The notes under the pieces: model-generated | Told to the model about the DNA's origin: nothing | The model's input: the letters and a program-made list of their open reading frames with translations, nothing else | The model's database searches: none | Translations under genes and position numbers: made by a program | Source: Pseudovibrio denitrificans JCM 12308 | Lineage (GTDB): Bacteria; Pseudomonadota; Alphaproteobacteria; Rhizobiales; Stappiaceae | NCBI RefSeq assembly: GCF_001310815.1 | Contig: NZ_BAZK01000021.1 | Coordinates: 1-64,000, forward strand | Direction of reading: 5' to 3' | DNA length: 64,000 nucleotides | Shown here: positions 17,577-27,944 of the stretch, piece by piece | Layout: every line of letters starts with the position of its first letter | Numbering within the stretch: position 1 is the first letter of the stretch

Positions 17577-18134
17577 TTAGTTTGCCAAAGCTTTCAGAGT
17601 GGCTTCGACAGCCGCGTTATATGCAGCTAGATCAGGCTCGCGCTTACCCACACCGAACACACCCGGATTGCCAATCGCCTCCAGTGCATGACGCAGGGCT
17701 TCATCTGCTGCCTGACGTTTTTCTCCAGGCAGCTCCCCAGCCATTGAATCGAAGAAACGCTTGGATTTGACCACCAGCACCTTTGATGTTTGATAGTCGT
17801 TTAGGTTCTCTGCCCCAGCCTGTAGGCGCCGTGTAATCTCCGCGATGAATGCACGGTTGATTGCGGCTGAAAGCGCAGGTGTATCCTGCGATGCGAGTGC
17901 ATTCTCGAATGCCTCTGAAAGGCCGCTATCATAATCTTGCGTCAGATACGTCAGCTCCTCAGAGATTTCATTTGCAGCGGCTTTTGCTGCTTCAAAGTTG
18001 CCTTCAAGTGCAGCCTTCAACATTGCTTCACGTGCATCGATCAACGGCTCTTTGCCCGCAGCGGCATAGGAATACGCATGTGCCTGCCCTGCTACAAATA
18101 GGGAAATCAGCAATGCATAAAACACTCTCATCAT
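17577..18134 (-). CDS. Exported helical protein of the FTR1 gene set
   Basis: About 185 residues with a clear signal peptide (MMRVFYALLISLFVAGQAHA) when started at ATG 18134, which has AGGAG seven bases upstream; the longer frame to 18167 would overlap the FAD oxidoreductase gene. The mature part is Ala-rich, helical and acidic (repeated EEL, EEI and DYDSGLSEAFENAL). It recalls the periplasmic helical regions attached to bacterial FTR1 permeases, so an iron-binding partner role is possible, but I see no defined iron-binding motif. Function otherwise unknown. Confidence 0.6.
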   Translation of the reverse strand: MMRVFYALLISLFVAGQAHAYSYAAAGKEPLIDAREAMLKAALEGNFEAAKAAANEISEELTYLTQDYDSGLSEAFENALASQDTPALSAAINRAFIAEITRRLQAGAENLNDYQTSKVLVVKSKRFFDSMAGELPGEKRQAADEALRHALEAIGNPGVFGVGKREPDLAAYNAAVEATLKALAN

Positions 18135-18144
18135 GACAAATCTC

Positions 18145-19536
18145 CTAGGCGACACTTTCCGTTTCAATCACGGTTCGCTCGCTGCGGTGTTCATAAATCG
18201 TTGTACGGTTGTTCTCGCCGTCAATCAGCACATTTGCAGCCATCTGGCCCATCTCCATAGAGGTGTCCGTGAAGATGTAACGGAAAGTGCCTTGCCGGCC
18301 ACACTGAATTAGATTGTCGAACTGATTGAGGTGAGCAATTGCTCTGGCTCTTTTTGCTTCATAGCCAACAGACATCAAAGGATAGGCTTGGCTCTGATAA
18401 GTCGAGAAATACTCCCCTGTCGCCGCTGCGCTATCAACGCCGAGCTTGTTCAGAACTTCGCAAACCTTGGCGAACATCTGCTCGTTGTCCATGTCCCAGA
18501 GCGGACTACCTGGATCACATGGGATTTCAAGCATAGCCGAGGTATGTCCCTCAGGCACCATGAAGGGTGAACGTCTCTTAGGTTCTTGTAGACGGGTAGC
18601 TATGATGTCAGGATCAGAGAGGTACTGCCAGGTGCAATCAGACAGGTTGTCCATTTCCAATGGCATATTGAAGAACCGTAGGCCTCTGAACGAAAGATCG
18701 CACTCTCCGCCTGTCAGGTTGACCATGTAAGGAAGCGAGAGTGTAGAGAGCACCGCATCAGCGGAGTAAGAGTTGCCGCCAGCCTTTACAGCTTTGATGA
18801 ACCCGCCTTCATAATCAAAACCATCTACGGGTGCGTCATAGATGATCTTTCCGCCCAGTTCTTCAACCTTCTGCGCCATGCGCTCAAAGATTATGCCAAA
18901 CCCATACTTGGGATAGCGATAGCTTCTGGCATAGGTGCGTGGTGTATCCCTGCCAACAGGCAGTAGGCGTTTTGCAACATCCTTCAGATCCAACAGACTG
19001 ATCCGCTGCCCTGCCCAATCAGCTGAAAGCTCTGTCGGGTCAATGCCCCAAAGCTTGGCCGTATATCCTTCAAAGAAGTTTTTATAGAGCGTCTTGCCAA
19101 ATCTGCTGGTGATCCAGGTCGCAAAATTGTCGTCATTCGGCTTGCTAAACGGTAAGGCCGCCAGATCCTTTAGGGCACCGGCCAGCAAGGATGCTGGAGC
19201 TGTTTTGAGGATATTACCCATCGCCAACGGGTAATCATAGGTACGGCCCTGAAAGCGGATGACACTTTTACGCTGACTAGTGAGCAACTCATCACCGACG
19301 AGGTCCTCCACCAACTGCAACAGTTCTGCATTGTGGGTGATGAAGCGGTGACCACCGTAATCAAAGCGATAAGTTCCGTAGCGCCCTTCGAAAGTGGTTG
19401 TTCCACTCTGACCACCCTCTTTGGCAGCTTTTTCAAGCACAGTGACTTGAATACCGGCTTCCAGCAGACGCAGTGCGGCTGTCAGGCCAGCTGGGCCCGC
19501 CCCCAGCACCAAAACATGATCAGGCCTTTTGAGCAT
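18145..19536 (-). CDS. FAD-dependent oxidoreductase (protoporphyrinogen-oxidase/UGM-like)
   Basis: A 463-residue flavoprotein. The N-terminus has the dinucleotide fold VLVLGAGPAGLTAALRLLEAG with an acidic end (VTVLEKA), and GGHRF follows at about residue 62. The region around FFEGYTAKLWGIDPTELS is characteristic of a family related to UDP-galactopyranose mutase and protoporphyrinogen oxidase, often found near glycosyltransferases. No signal peptide. It overlaps the 3' end of ftr1 by 17 bases and is followed by the exported helical protein and the GT-C enzyme. The substrate is unknown; a sugar-nucleotide or lipid-linked sugar is as likely as a redox role in iron uptake. Confidence 0.7.
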   Translation of the reverse strand: MLKRPDHVLVLGAGPAGLTAALRLLEAGIQVTVLEKAAKEGGQSGTTTFEGRYGTYRFDYGGHRFITHNAELLQLVEDLVGDELLTSQRKSVIRFQGRTYDYPLAMGNILKTAPASLLAGALKDLAALPFSKPNDDNFATWITSRFGKTLYKNFFEGYTAKLWGIDPTELSADWAGQRISLLDLKDVAKRLLPVGRDTPRTYARSYRYPKYGFGIIFERMAQKVEELGGKIIYDAPVDGFDYEGGFIKAVKAGGNSYSADAVLSTLSLPYMVNLTGGECDLSFRGLRFFNMPLEMDNLSDCTWQYLSDPDIIATRLQEPKRRSPFMVPEGHTSAMLEIPCDPGSPLWDMDNEQMFAKVCEVLNKLGVDSAAATGEYFSTYQSQAYPLMSVGYEAKRARAIAHLNQFDNLIQCGRQGTFRYIFTDTSMEMGQMAANVLIDGENNRTTIYEHRSERTVIETESVA

Positions 19537-20337
19537 AGCCGCGGCTCCAGAAATTCAGGAATAGTCCAAGATAAAGCGCCCAGCTTGTAAACTGGATCAT
19601 CGTTGGAGATGCGTTATAGCCGAACAAGGCGCGCATGAAAGTGCCAAAGGTGCCCTGATCATCAAGAATGAACGATATATTGAAGATCTGCTCCACAACA
19701 ATCGGAACCACATCAATCGCTTGCAGCATATTGATAGCAGAAGAAAACAACCCGGCCGCGATGATGATGATCAACAAGCTAGTGTACTTAAAGAACGGAG
19801 CGATTGGAACCTGACGCGTACCACGCATCATGGCCCAGACCAGAACAATCGACGCAATCAGACCGATGGAGGCACCAATCAGGCCGTTCTCCAGCGTCAC
19901 ACCCTGCCCTGAATACATAAGAGCGGAGAAGAACAGAACGGTCTCAAAGCCCTCGCGCAGCACAGCAATGAACGCCAGAAACACCATGCCCCACAGGTTG
20001 CCAGAGGAGATATGAAACTCAAGCTGCTTTTTGACATGATCAACCTGTGCTTTGGCCTGTCTATGCATCCAGATGGCCATGTAGCTGAGCACAAGCGTAG
20101 CAAACAGCAGGATGAAGATCATCAGAAGGTGCTGATAGTGTTCATTGGAGAACTGATCGATCACCACCTGGAAGACAAAGGCAAGACCAAGAGAAACGAT
20201 GAGCCTAAAATGACGCCCAGATAAACGTACTTATTGAAGTGCCGAACACCCAGTTTATGCATATATGACAGGATGATACCGACCAGTAGGAATGCTTCCA
20301 GACCTTCGCGGAAAGTGATCAGAAAACTAGCAAACAT
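19520..20337 (-). CDS. FTR1-family iron permease (apparent frameshift near 20198-20206)
   Basis: Iron permease with the two signature motifs: ITFREGLEAFLLVG (REGLE) at the N-terminus and LREGFETVLFFS (REGFE) in the middle, both expected to bind iron in membrane helices. The frame breaks near 20198-20206; adding one base to the GGC run (giving VILGLIVSLGLAF) restores a single 272-residue protein, the normal family length. The ATG at 20337 overlaps the stop of the cytochrome gene upstream as TAATG, which supports an intact coupled operon. FTR1 proteins import ferric iron produced by an oxidase or a redox partner; the adjacent multihaem protein could play that part. Confidence 0.82.
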
Positions 20338-23300
20338 TATGGCTGCTCCAGTGTTTCGTTTAGTTCAGCCATAACAACAGCTTCAGGGTTTGGCAGGTCA
20401 GGGTAGGATTGACGAACGGCATCCGTCACCCATTGTGGTAGATGCGGAACATCATCTTCACATCAACGCTGAGTGGATACGAAACACCTTCTGGCAGAGC
20501 AAAGGTCTCATCCCGATAGCCATCCGCTGGGATCTTGGTGTCCTTGATCATCTTTTCATAACGCCAGAACAGCAGACCAACAGGATTGCCATCCTTGTCA
20601 CCAAAGACCTTCTGGAACATACGGGCATCGGCTGGCACAACGCCTTTAGCATCCATTTTCCCGTCTTCCAGAATGATGGTTCCATTGGCGTCTTTGACCG
20701 TCACATCCAGCCAAAGCTGACGGAAGTCAGCCACACCGGTTGGCAAAGCGTGCCCTGCCCCAACATTCTTGACGCGAACAACCAGCTGGCCATCGTCATC
20801 AATACGACTTTCAAGTTCGGCCGCAGTTCGCAGCAACTCGATACTCATGTCTGCAAGTTTTTTGTTGCGCAGGCCAACGAGGTGATGATTGGCACCCGTG
20901 AACTGGTGCGTCACCACATTGTCTTTAACTTTGCCACCATCCGTAGAGATGCCTTGAACGTTCTCACCGATCTTCTGAACATCCGCCATCATGTGGCAAC
21001 TGATGCAGGTTCGGTTTTTAGAAGGATCATCCGGGTTGTTGTAGGAGGACTTCTCCCACTCTCCATAGGTGTTCACAATCACACTGCCTGTGCCCGGAGC
21101 TACCTCGTTGTGGCACGTGCTGCACAGCGCAGAATCCTTGTAAAACGGCTGAGAGTAAGACTTGGCATGTACTTCCGGCTTGGCGTTGATCTGGCGGTTA
21201 CCAACAGTGTAGCAGCGTATTGTCATTATCTTCGAATATGTATTTCTCTCTGTCCTTCACATTCACAGTGAAGCTAGCGTTGGTGCCTGCTGTTCTGCCC
21301 ATGGCCGCTTCAATGCGTGTGATGCGGTGACAGAACAGGCAACCGGTGCCTTCATCAGAATCCGGAGTGCCGTCTTCGAGCGCTTTGAAAAGGCTTGCTC
21401 CGCCTTTTTCAAACATGTGCCCTTCCTGAGGAACGGCCTTTGGTTCCGTAAACTGCTCTTGCGGTTCATGGCAACCAAGGCACCATTTGCCGAACTCTTT
21501 ACCCTCAGTCTGTTCAGCAACAGACTTCACGACCATGAAGTACGGGTTGGACTCCCCCATCAGGCGGTGATTTGAGTCAGCCCATTGCTCGAACATATCT
21601 GAGTGACAGGAGGCACATGCGGCGGAGTTCACCCAGTCCTTTTCGTGCAGAACCTTACGATCATCATCCAACCGGACCCAACTCGCGCCCAGAGGAAGGT
21701 TGCCACGCGACGTTATAAAGGCCTGCAGCGCTTCCATGTCGCGTTTAACAGGTTCGGTAGGCTCATCCGGGTTGATCTGCAGTGCGCCATCGCGATCGTC
21801 GTGGCCCATCCCGCCTTGTGTTCTCTGCATAATACGCAGGTAGTCGCTGACAAAATTACCTGAAATCATGTGTTTCAGATTGTCGTGGCCAATAACGGAT
21901 CTGTCGAACTTTTTGGTCGGCGTGGAACGGTAAAGATAACCGTTGGTGAAGTTAAAACCGTCCACATGGCAACTCTGACAACTCATCCAGAAATCACCTG
22001 TGGTCGGCGTCAGCTTGGCATCATCTGTGTTGCCGCTATTAAAGAGCGTTTTGCCTCGACGAAGCTTGGGCTCAACGGGGTCCTTCGTCACAAGGCGCAC
22101 AGACGGTTTGTCACTCAATGCAACTCTGGCAAACGGACCATCACCACCACGCTTCAGTTCAACCAGATCAAGCGTCATCGCATTTTGCACGAAAATGTCT
22201 TGCCCTGAGACCACAAGACCGCGCGGGTTATCGCCTGGGATATGGCGGAAAATTTGTGTAACTTTTGCCCACCTGATTGAGTTTGCCTTTCCGGCGCGCG
22301 CGACGTTTTTTCTTGCTGGTCAGTGCAGTTCTGCGTGTCAGATCGAAAACCATAAGGTCTTCACTGCCCGCCAGTGTTACATAGACCTTTTTGCCATCTT
22401 CAGAAAACTCAGCATCATGAGGGTTGGAAACAATGCGAGTGCGATTGTTGGTGTCGACGATGTTGATCTGTTTGAACAGATGCTTACGGCGCTCAGCAAC
22501 TTCTTTTTCCTGCCCCCGCTCGAGGCTCAGCAGTGAAACACTCGGGAATACAGTAGACTGAAACTGAAACGGATGATCGAAGTTCCAAAGAACGTGAGGC
22601 AGCCACGCTTCTTTCTCATCCGGGCTCACCGCGATATCATCCAGAATGCGTGGAACGCCTTGAGAAACGGCTTCATCGCTGTCCTGCGTTTCAGCAAGAG
22701 CAATGATCTTGAGCAGTTTCAGTTTTGCGCCAGCAGTGTCCCAAATGGATACTTTACCAACCATCGCATGAGTAACAATCAGGCGGCCATCATTCAACAG
22801 CGCGAGACCGCGCGGCGTTTCTTCACTCTCGACTGCCTGAAGAACACCACGGTTGGGATCAATCGCAATAAGCTTGTGTGCTTCGAATAGAGACACCCAA
22901 TAAACATCATTTGCCTTGTCATAGACGATCCCAAACGGGCGGTAATCTGTTTTGAACTCGGAAAGCACCTTGTTGGTCTTCAGATCAACAAAGACCACAC
23001 GGTCGCCTGTGTAATCAGTTAGGCCAACAACATTGCGCTGACCATCCAGCGCAACACGGCGAACTTCTCCACCAACTGTAATTTCGTGGAGCAAAAGGTT
23101 GGAGCTGCGTTCAAGAACAGACACGCTGCCTGCATCAAAATTGGCAGAAATCAGCTTTGTTCCATCCTTATTGAGTATAAGGGAGCCACTTTCAACGGAA
23201 GCATAAGCTGGCACCATGAGTGCCACCAGCGCCAGTAGAAATGGAAAGATCCAAGCTGCAACCTTGACCATGGAATAGCGTTTGGCGTGATGGAATACCA

Positions 23301-23430
23301 ATATGGATACAGGAAGCGCTGGCAACAGGTGCAACCAATAAGCCAGCTGCCCTAACACATTGCCTCTATTACCAAAAAACGCGAGATATATGCCGCTCAG
23401 CACCAATAAGGCCAGCACAATCTCAATCAT
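20337..23430 (-). CDS. Membrane-anchored propeller/hexahaem cytochrome c (three apparent frameshifts)
   Basis: Three consecutive frames join into one protein of about 1,030 residues. The N-terminus has two or three membrane helices. Residues ~75-390 form a beta-propeller of YVTN-like repeats (LILNKDGTKLISANFDAGSV; HDAEFSEDGKKVYVTL). The rest holds six haem sites CXXCH: CQSCH, CASCH, CLGCH, CLFCH, CSTCH and CISCH. The breaks are near 22262-22267 (one extra A; repair reads VGKVTQIFRHIPGDNPRGL), near 21205-21230, and near 20442-20446 (one missing C; repair reads RHLPQWVTDAV). The repaired end is a TAA overlapping the ftr1 ATG. It overlaps the small membrane gene upstream by four bases. I infer an electron-transfer role beside the FTR1 permease. 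Confidence 0.75.
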
Positions 23431-23741
23431 CTGCCTGTTCTGCGCAAAAACGGACGACCGTTGCGCTTGATAAGATCACGATGAGAAAACCAAAATGGAA
23501 GAACGAACAAGGGAAAGATAATGAGGGAAACAACAAAGTGGACGGCAAGCGTGGGCTGAATGAGTTGCCACGGGAGACCAACCACATCCCACAGCATCAA
23601 TCCGCTGATAGTGAGGAAGTAAAGCACGAACTCAGCATGTTTGCTTTTGTAACCAAGACGCTTCCAAAACACTGCTATTGCGCCGGGTTGTGCTGGCTTA
23701 GGTCCGTTTGCAGGTACACTATTTTTGCTTGCATCATCCAT
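23427..23741 (-). CDS. Small membrane protein, cytochrome b-like partner
   Basis: A 104-residue protein with a Pro-rich soluble start and two hydrophobic helices (VLYFLTISGLMLWDVVGLPW and FVVSLIIFPLFVLPFWFSH). His residues at the helix edges (HAEF, VHFV, SHRD) recall the haem-binding helices of b-type cytochromes. Together with the helices that open the next protein it could form a four- or five-helix haem b module passing electrons from the quinone pool to the hexahaem domain. Its stop overlaps the next start as ATGA. Family assignment is tentative. Confidence 0.6.
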   Translation of the reverse strand: MDDASKNSVPANGPKPAQPGAIAVFWKRLGYKSKHAEFVLYFLTISGLMLWDVVGLPWQLIQPTLAVHFVVSLIIFPLFVLPFWFSHRDLIKRNGRPFLRRTGR

Positions 23742-23884
23742 GAGTACGGATCGATTCTTTTGTAGGATTATTGGTTTTGTTGTCTCTATAGCTAAATGCG
23801 AATGCTTCGCATTTGACTTAAGTTAACAAGCAGAAGAAGCCGGGATGTTTTACACCCCGGCTGTCGTGATCTTCGGTAAACTAC

Positions 23885-25917
23885 TTATTTTACAGCAGAA
23901 ACCTTGACCTTACCGGCCATCACCATAGCTGTACCAGCCTGCACGACCTGAGGAACGCCATCTGCATCAGTGTCGATATCCTCACTGCCTGCAACCACGT
24001 TCTCACCACTGTCGCCAAGCCACTCCGACAACTGCATGCCTTCGTTCACATTGCGGCCATTGATGACAGTGCGGAACCAGCTCTCATAACGTCCAGTCAG
24101 GCTTGCCAGATCCAGCAGAGGCTCGCTTTCACCTTCACTGTTGCGCAGGATCAGCATTGCACTGCGCAGGCCCGCGCTGATTGCAGCGGCAGTGTATGGT
24201 GTATGCTCAGTTGGCTGACCCGGAACAGCAGCATAGGTGCCAATCGCCTTGTCATACATCTTCGCTTCAATGGTCAGGAACAACTTGCGCGCTGCCTCTT
24301 TGTAAGCTTCATCCTTGGTCGCGAGGAATGCTGAGGTCAGGCCATGAACAACTGCAAACTGAGTGCCGAGGCTTTGCCCAGCTTGTGCACCTTTTCCAAT
24401 CTCAAAGCCATCAACGGCCAGACCGTTATCAGCAATCAGGTTCTTCAGGATAAAGTCTGCCTGTGCTTTGATCAGCTCCAGAGCGCGCTTACCACGTGCA
24501 GTATCAAGGCTTTCACCGGCATCAGCTGAAGCGTAACCAACCGCCAGAGCATCCTGAGAACGCTGGAAGATATTCAGCGCCTGCAAAGCGTATGCTGCAT
24601 CGTAGGTAGTAACTATAGCGCCCTGCTTGCCATCATAAAGGTCGACCAGAGTGCCTGCTTCTTTGTTGAAGTGAAGCGCATCAAGGTTTTTGAAGGTTGC
24701 GTTGGTCAGAACACTGGCCGCAGAGAAGACATCGTCAGAAGCGACGTCATTCATTGGATCATTGTCTTTGTTCAGATCAGCAGCTGCTGCAAACGGAGCA
24801 CCATCAAACACCGCAAGGAACGCAGGGTTCTGGTTGGTGTTCACTGTACGTTGATCACTGTACGCGTAGATCTCAGCCAAAGGCCACAGCATCAGCCATG
24901 TATCACGCAGAGTAGAAGCGCCGTCGATCACCTTCAAAGAGCCAATTGCTTTAACAGTATTCTCGGTCTTTTCGGTCACTGCCACTTTACGAGGGAACCA
25001 GATTGGACCGTTTGCAGGATTATAGGACGCTGTCAGCTTCACACCCAGCATCTTGCCATCATAGCCAAACTGATCGCGCAGTGTGACCAGACGATCATTG
25101 ATCATTTCAGTCAGGATAACGCCGTTAAAGCCATCTGCGGTGGAAACGCCAAGTGCATGTATGCCGTCCTGATCCATGACAGCGCTTTCAGCTTCGACCT
25201 CCAGATCATCAGCAATGGTGTGCATGCCGCCCATGAAGTCCTGCGCCCACATCACGTCCTTCAGCATGATACCGGCAGCAGCACCCGGGTTGAAGGATTT
25301 GTCCATGCCCTCTTCCTTCCACGCAAGCGATGCGTAGTCGCGGAAGTAAGCAGGAATGTCGACCTTTACGATCTTGGACTTTCCATGCGCATTCAGGATC
25401 TCTGCTTCATCACCAGAAACAACAGAGGTGTCGACAGCCTGCCCAAACTCAGGAAGAGCTGAGATGTATGGAAGGTAATCGGATACATGTTGAGCGGGAT
25501 TTCTTCTGCCGGGAAAGCAACGGAGCCAGCCAGCTCAATCACGCGCTTGCCAAGACTTTCCAGAGAACCACCACGTGCTTTGTTCAATGGTCCGTTGACG
25601 ATATGCGGGCCCATTTTGGACTGGTAGTTCACCGCATACATTGCTTCTTCAGAGTACTCGTAGCTTTCGATGCCGGCTGCGTAATCAAAAGCAGTTGGCT
25701 GGTTAACGAGGTTTGGATCCAGAACATCAAGATCCAGACCAAGGCCCTCAGCCAATGGTTCTCCGGAAAGTTCGAATTCGGTGTATGCCAGGAAGCCGCC
25801 TGCCGGATCAAAGACCTTGTCGAGAACCTCGACTTTTACCTCAGGAGAACCAGCCAGTGCTGCGGAGCTGATTGCCACTGCGGATGCGAATGATAGAAGT
25901 GCTGTTTTGTTCAACAT
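23885..25917 (-). CDS. Large exported protein, six-hairpin-like fold (apparent frameshift near 25478-25484)
   Basis: The two frames join into 677 residues. The N-terminus is a signal peptide ending ALA (MLNKTALLSFASAVAISSAALA). The frame breaks near 25480; adding one C (TATCCCGAT) gives the continuous reading YPDYLPYISALPEFGQAVDT. The second half has a helical pattern such as TTYDAAYALQALNIFQRSQDA and TPYTAAAISAGLRSAMLIL, as in alpha/alpha barrel proteins. I do not recognise the family. A Fur-like box lies about 110 bases upstream, and the gene precedes the cytochrome/FTR1 set on the same strand (143 bases apart), so it is probably an iron-regulated periplasmic component. Confidence 0.65.
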
Positions 25918-26027
25918 GCTTTAACTCGGAATCTCTTTATGAGGATATGGCCCAACATGAGCAAACCTCCCCTATCCCCCTCCAACGCGCCGAACCAACC
26001 AGGGCAAAACTGATCGCTTCCCGCAAT

Positions 26028-26042
26028 TGAGAATGATTTGCA
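26028..26042. promoter_or_regulatory. Fur-like box
   Basis: TGAGAATGATTTGCA matches most positions of the 7-1-7 Fur box TGATAATNATTATCA. It lies about 110 bases before the start of the large exported protein and about 1 kb from the next genes rightward. Alphaproteobacteria may instead use Irr or RirA, so the binding protein is not certain. Confidence 0.5.
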
Positions 26043-26244
26043 ATCCGAGAAATATGGAAGAGACTTCCTATCGCAAATGACAAAAGTCAAATATGAGTTA
26101 AATAATCAGGATTTTGAATTACTCAAAAATACAATACGTTATATGGATTAGTGACTACATTACATATCTTCAAGATCACTGCATTTCACAGAACCAAAAA
26201 TCAAATCAGCACTTTAAATCCTGACTGAGTTGTCACCTAACACC

Positions 26245-27003
26245 CTACAAATGATGTAGTGCAACAAGCTGCCCCTCGTGTTGGGTTACTGTGATTTCCA
26301 TGGAGTAAAGTGACTTCAGGGCCTGGGTTTCCAGAACGTCATGTGGAGTTCCATGGATGGCGAGTCCTCCGTTTTTTAGGGCTATGATTTCGTTGGCGTA
26401 GGCGCCTGCGTAGTTGATGTCGTGGAGGACGATGACGAAGGAGCGTTGGCGGGCGTCGGCAATTTCTCGCAAGCGTTTCATGAGGCTACGGGCGTAGTAC
26501 ATATCGAGATTGTTCAGGGGCTCGTCGAGCAGCAGGTACTTGGTTTCCTGACAGAATGCCATGGCCACGAGCGCGCGCTGCTTTTGACCGCCAGAAACTT
26601 CATCAATGAACCTGTCCGCCATATCCTGAAGATCAAAATAATCGAGGGCTTCGTCTACGGCTTTGTGATCTTTTGCAGTTGGCCGTCCTTTGTGGTGAGG
26701 GTAGCGACCAAAACCGACCAGATCCCTCAGGGACATGCGGCTGCTCAAGGCATTGTCTTGCCGCAGGATTGCGAGTGTCTTGGCTAGTTCTCTGGTTGGT
26801 GTCTGAGCGACGGATTGTCCGTCAAAGGAGATAGAGCCGGTTTGAAGTGGTTGAAGGCGGGCCATGAGGGAGAGCAGCGTTGACTTCCCTGCCCCGTTTG
26901 GACCAATCAGAGCTGTAATACCGCTGTCCTGAATGGTGAGCGAGATATCGCTCAGGATCTTGCTCTTTCCATACCTATGAGAAACGCCAGTTATTTCAAT
27001 CAT
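26245..27003 (-). CDS. Ferric-siderophore ABC transporter ATPase
   Basis: A 252-residue ABC ATPase of the FepC/FhuC type. Walker A is GPNGAGKST (residues ~36-44), the Q loop is in LRQDNAL, the signature is VSGGQKQRA, Walker B is YLLLDEPLNNLD and the switch His is in IVLHDINYAG. It starts within the stop of the upstream permease gene (overlap of four bases). It is the last gene of the binding protein, permease, permease, ATPase set and should power import of a catecholate-type ferric siderophore. Confidence 0.9.
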   Translation of the reverse strand: MIEITGVSHRYGKSKILSDISLTIQDSGITALIGPNGAGKSTLLSLMARLQPLQTGSISFDGQSVAQTPTRELAKTLAILRQDNALSSRMSLRDLVGFGRYPHHKGRPTAKDHKAVDEALDYFDLQDMADRFIDEVSGGQKQRALVAMAFCQETKYLLLDEPLNNLDMYYARSLMKRLREIADARQRSFVIVLHDINYAGAYANEIIALKNGGLAIHGTPHDVLETQALKSLYSMEITVTQHEGQLVALHHL

Positions 27004-27944
27004 TTCATTTTCCCTCGGAAAAGAAGCAGTAGGAAGAGAAGGCCGCCAAAGAACTCTACGGTTACGCTGAGCGTGGATTGGCTCTTCAGAATGCGTTCAA
27101 AGGCAGTCTGGCCAGTCACAAGAATGATCGCTGCGATCAAAACGGATGCAGGGAGAAGAATGCTGTGGCGATGCGTGTTCATAATGAAATGAGCCAGGCT
27201 GGTGACCAGCAAGCCGAAGAAGGCTACGGGCCCAACCAGAGCGGTTGAGACCGATACAAGCGTTGCGACCAGAACAAGAACGAGAAAGCTTGTCCGCTCA
27301 TAGTTGACACCAAGGTTGATGGCATTGTTGCGTCCCAGTGCAATGACATCGAGAGTATGTCTGAGACGCCAAATCACGATACAACAACCAGATACCAGCA
27401 GAATGCTGACTCCCAATAGTTCCTTATCAACACTGGAGAACTGCGCGAAACTGGCACCTTGCAGGATGGCGAAGTCATTCGGGTCGATAATGCGCTGAAG
27501 AAAGCCTGAGAGACTGCGGAAGAGCACACCAAAGATGATGCCGACCAACACCATGCGGTGGAGGTCCTGCTTTCCTTTACCCATGATTGTTGTGAAGAGA
27601 AGTGTTGCCGCAAAGAGCATGACACCCACTTCTGCAAGAAACTTCAGCTGTCCATCCAAAGCCACGTAGGTAAAGCCGCCAAGCGTGAAGACCAGCAGTG
27701 TTTGTACGAGCAGATAAAGAGAGTCGAATCCCATGATGGATGGGGTCAGGATGCGGTTTCCGCTGATGGTTTGGAACAGCAGTGTTGCAACGGAGATGGC
27801 GACCGAAACCAGCAATAATGCGAGGAGCTTGGTGCCACGGAACACCAAAAGGAAGCTCCAGCTGCCCTTGGCGCCAATGGTCATGAACGCGATGCAGGCC
27901 AATGCAAGCAACACGCCCATAATGATGAGCTTTTTAGCGTGCAT
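27000..27944 (-). CDS. Ferric-siderophore ABC permease (FecCD family), second subunit
   Basis: About 314 residues, with eight or nine predicted helices. FecCD features are visible: GNRILTPSIMGFDSLY near residue 60, LVGIIFGVLFRSLSGFLQRI, and the late VGPVAFFGLLVTSLAHFIM, which forms the ATPase contact. I set the start at ATG 27944 (MHAKKLIIMGVLLAL), overlapping the upstream permease by 11 bases; two longer in-frame starts (27959, 27989) exist. It pairs with the upstream permease as a heterodimer, as in vibriobactin/anguibactin-type systems. Confidence 0.85.
   Translation of the reverse strand: MHAKKLIIMGVLLALACIAFMTIGAKGSWSFLLVFRGTKLLALLLVSVAISVATLLFQTISGNRILTPSIMGFDSLYLLVQTLLVFTLGGFTYVALDGQLKFLAEVGVMLFAATLLFTTIMGKGKQDLHRMVLVGIIFGVLFRSLSGFLQRIIDPNDFAILQGASFAQFSSVDKELLGVSILLVSGCCIVIWRLRHTLDVIALGRNNAINLGVNYERTSFLVLVLVATLVSVSTALVGPVAFFGLLVTSLAHFIMNTHRHSILLPASVLIAAIILVTGQTAFERILKSQSTLSVTVEFFGGLLFLLLLFRGKMK

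Noticed and set aside
20390-25893. Long plus-strand frames opposite the cytochrome and exported-protein genes (up to 293 codons)
   Set aside because: They mirror coding sequence on the other strand, where haem motifs, a signal peptide and normal operon overlaps show the true genes.
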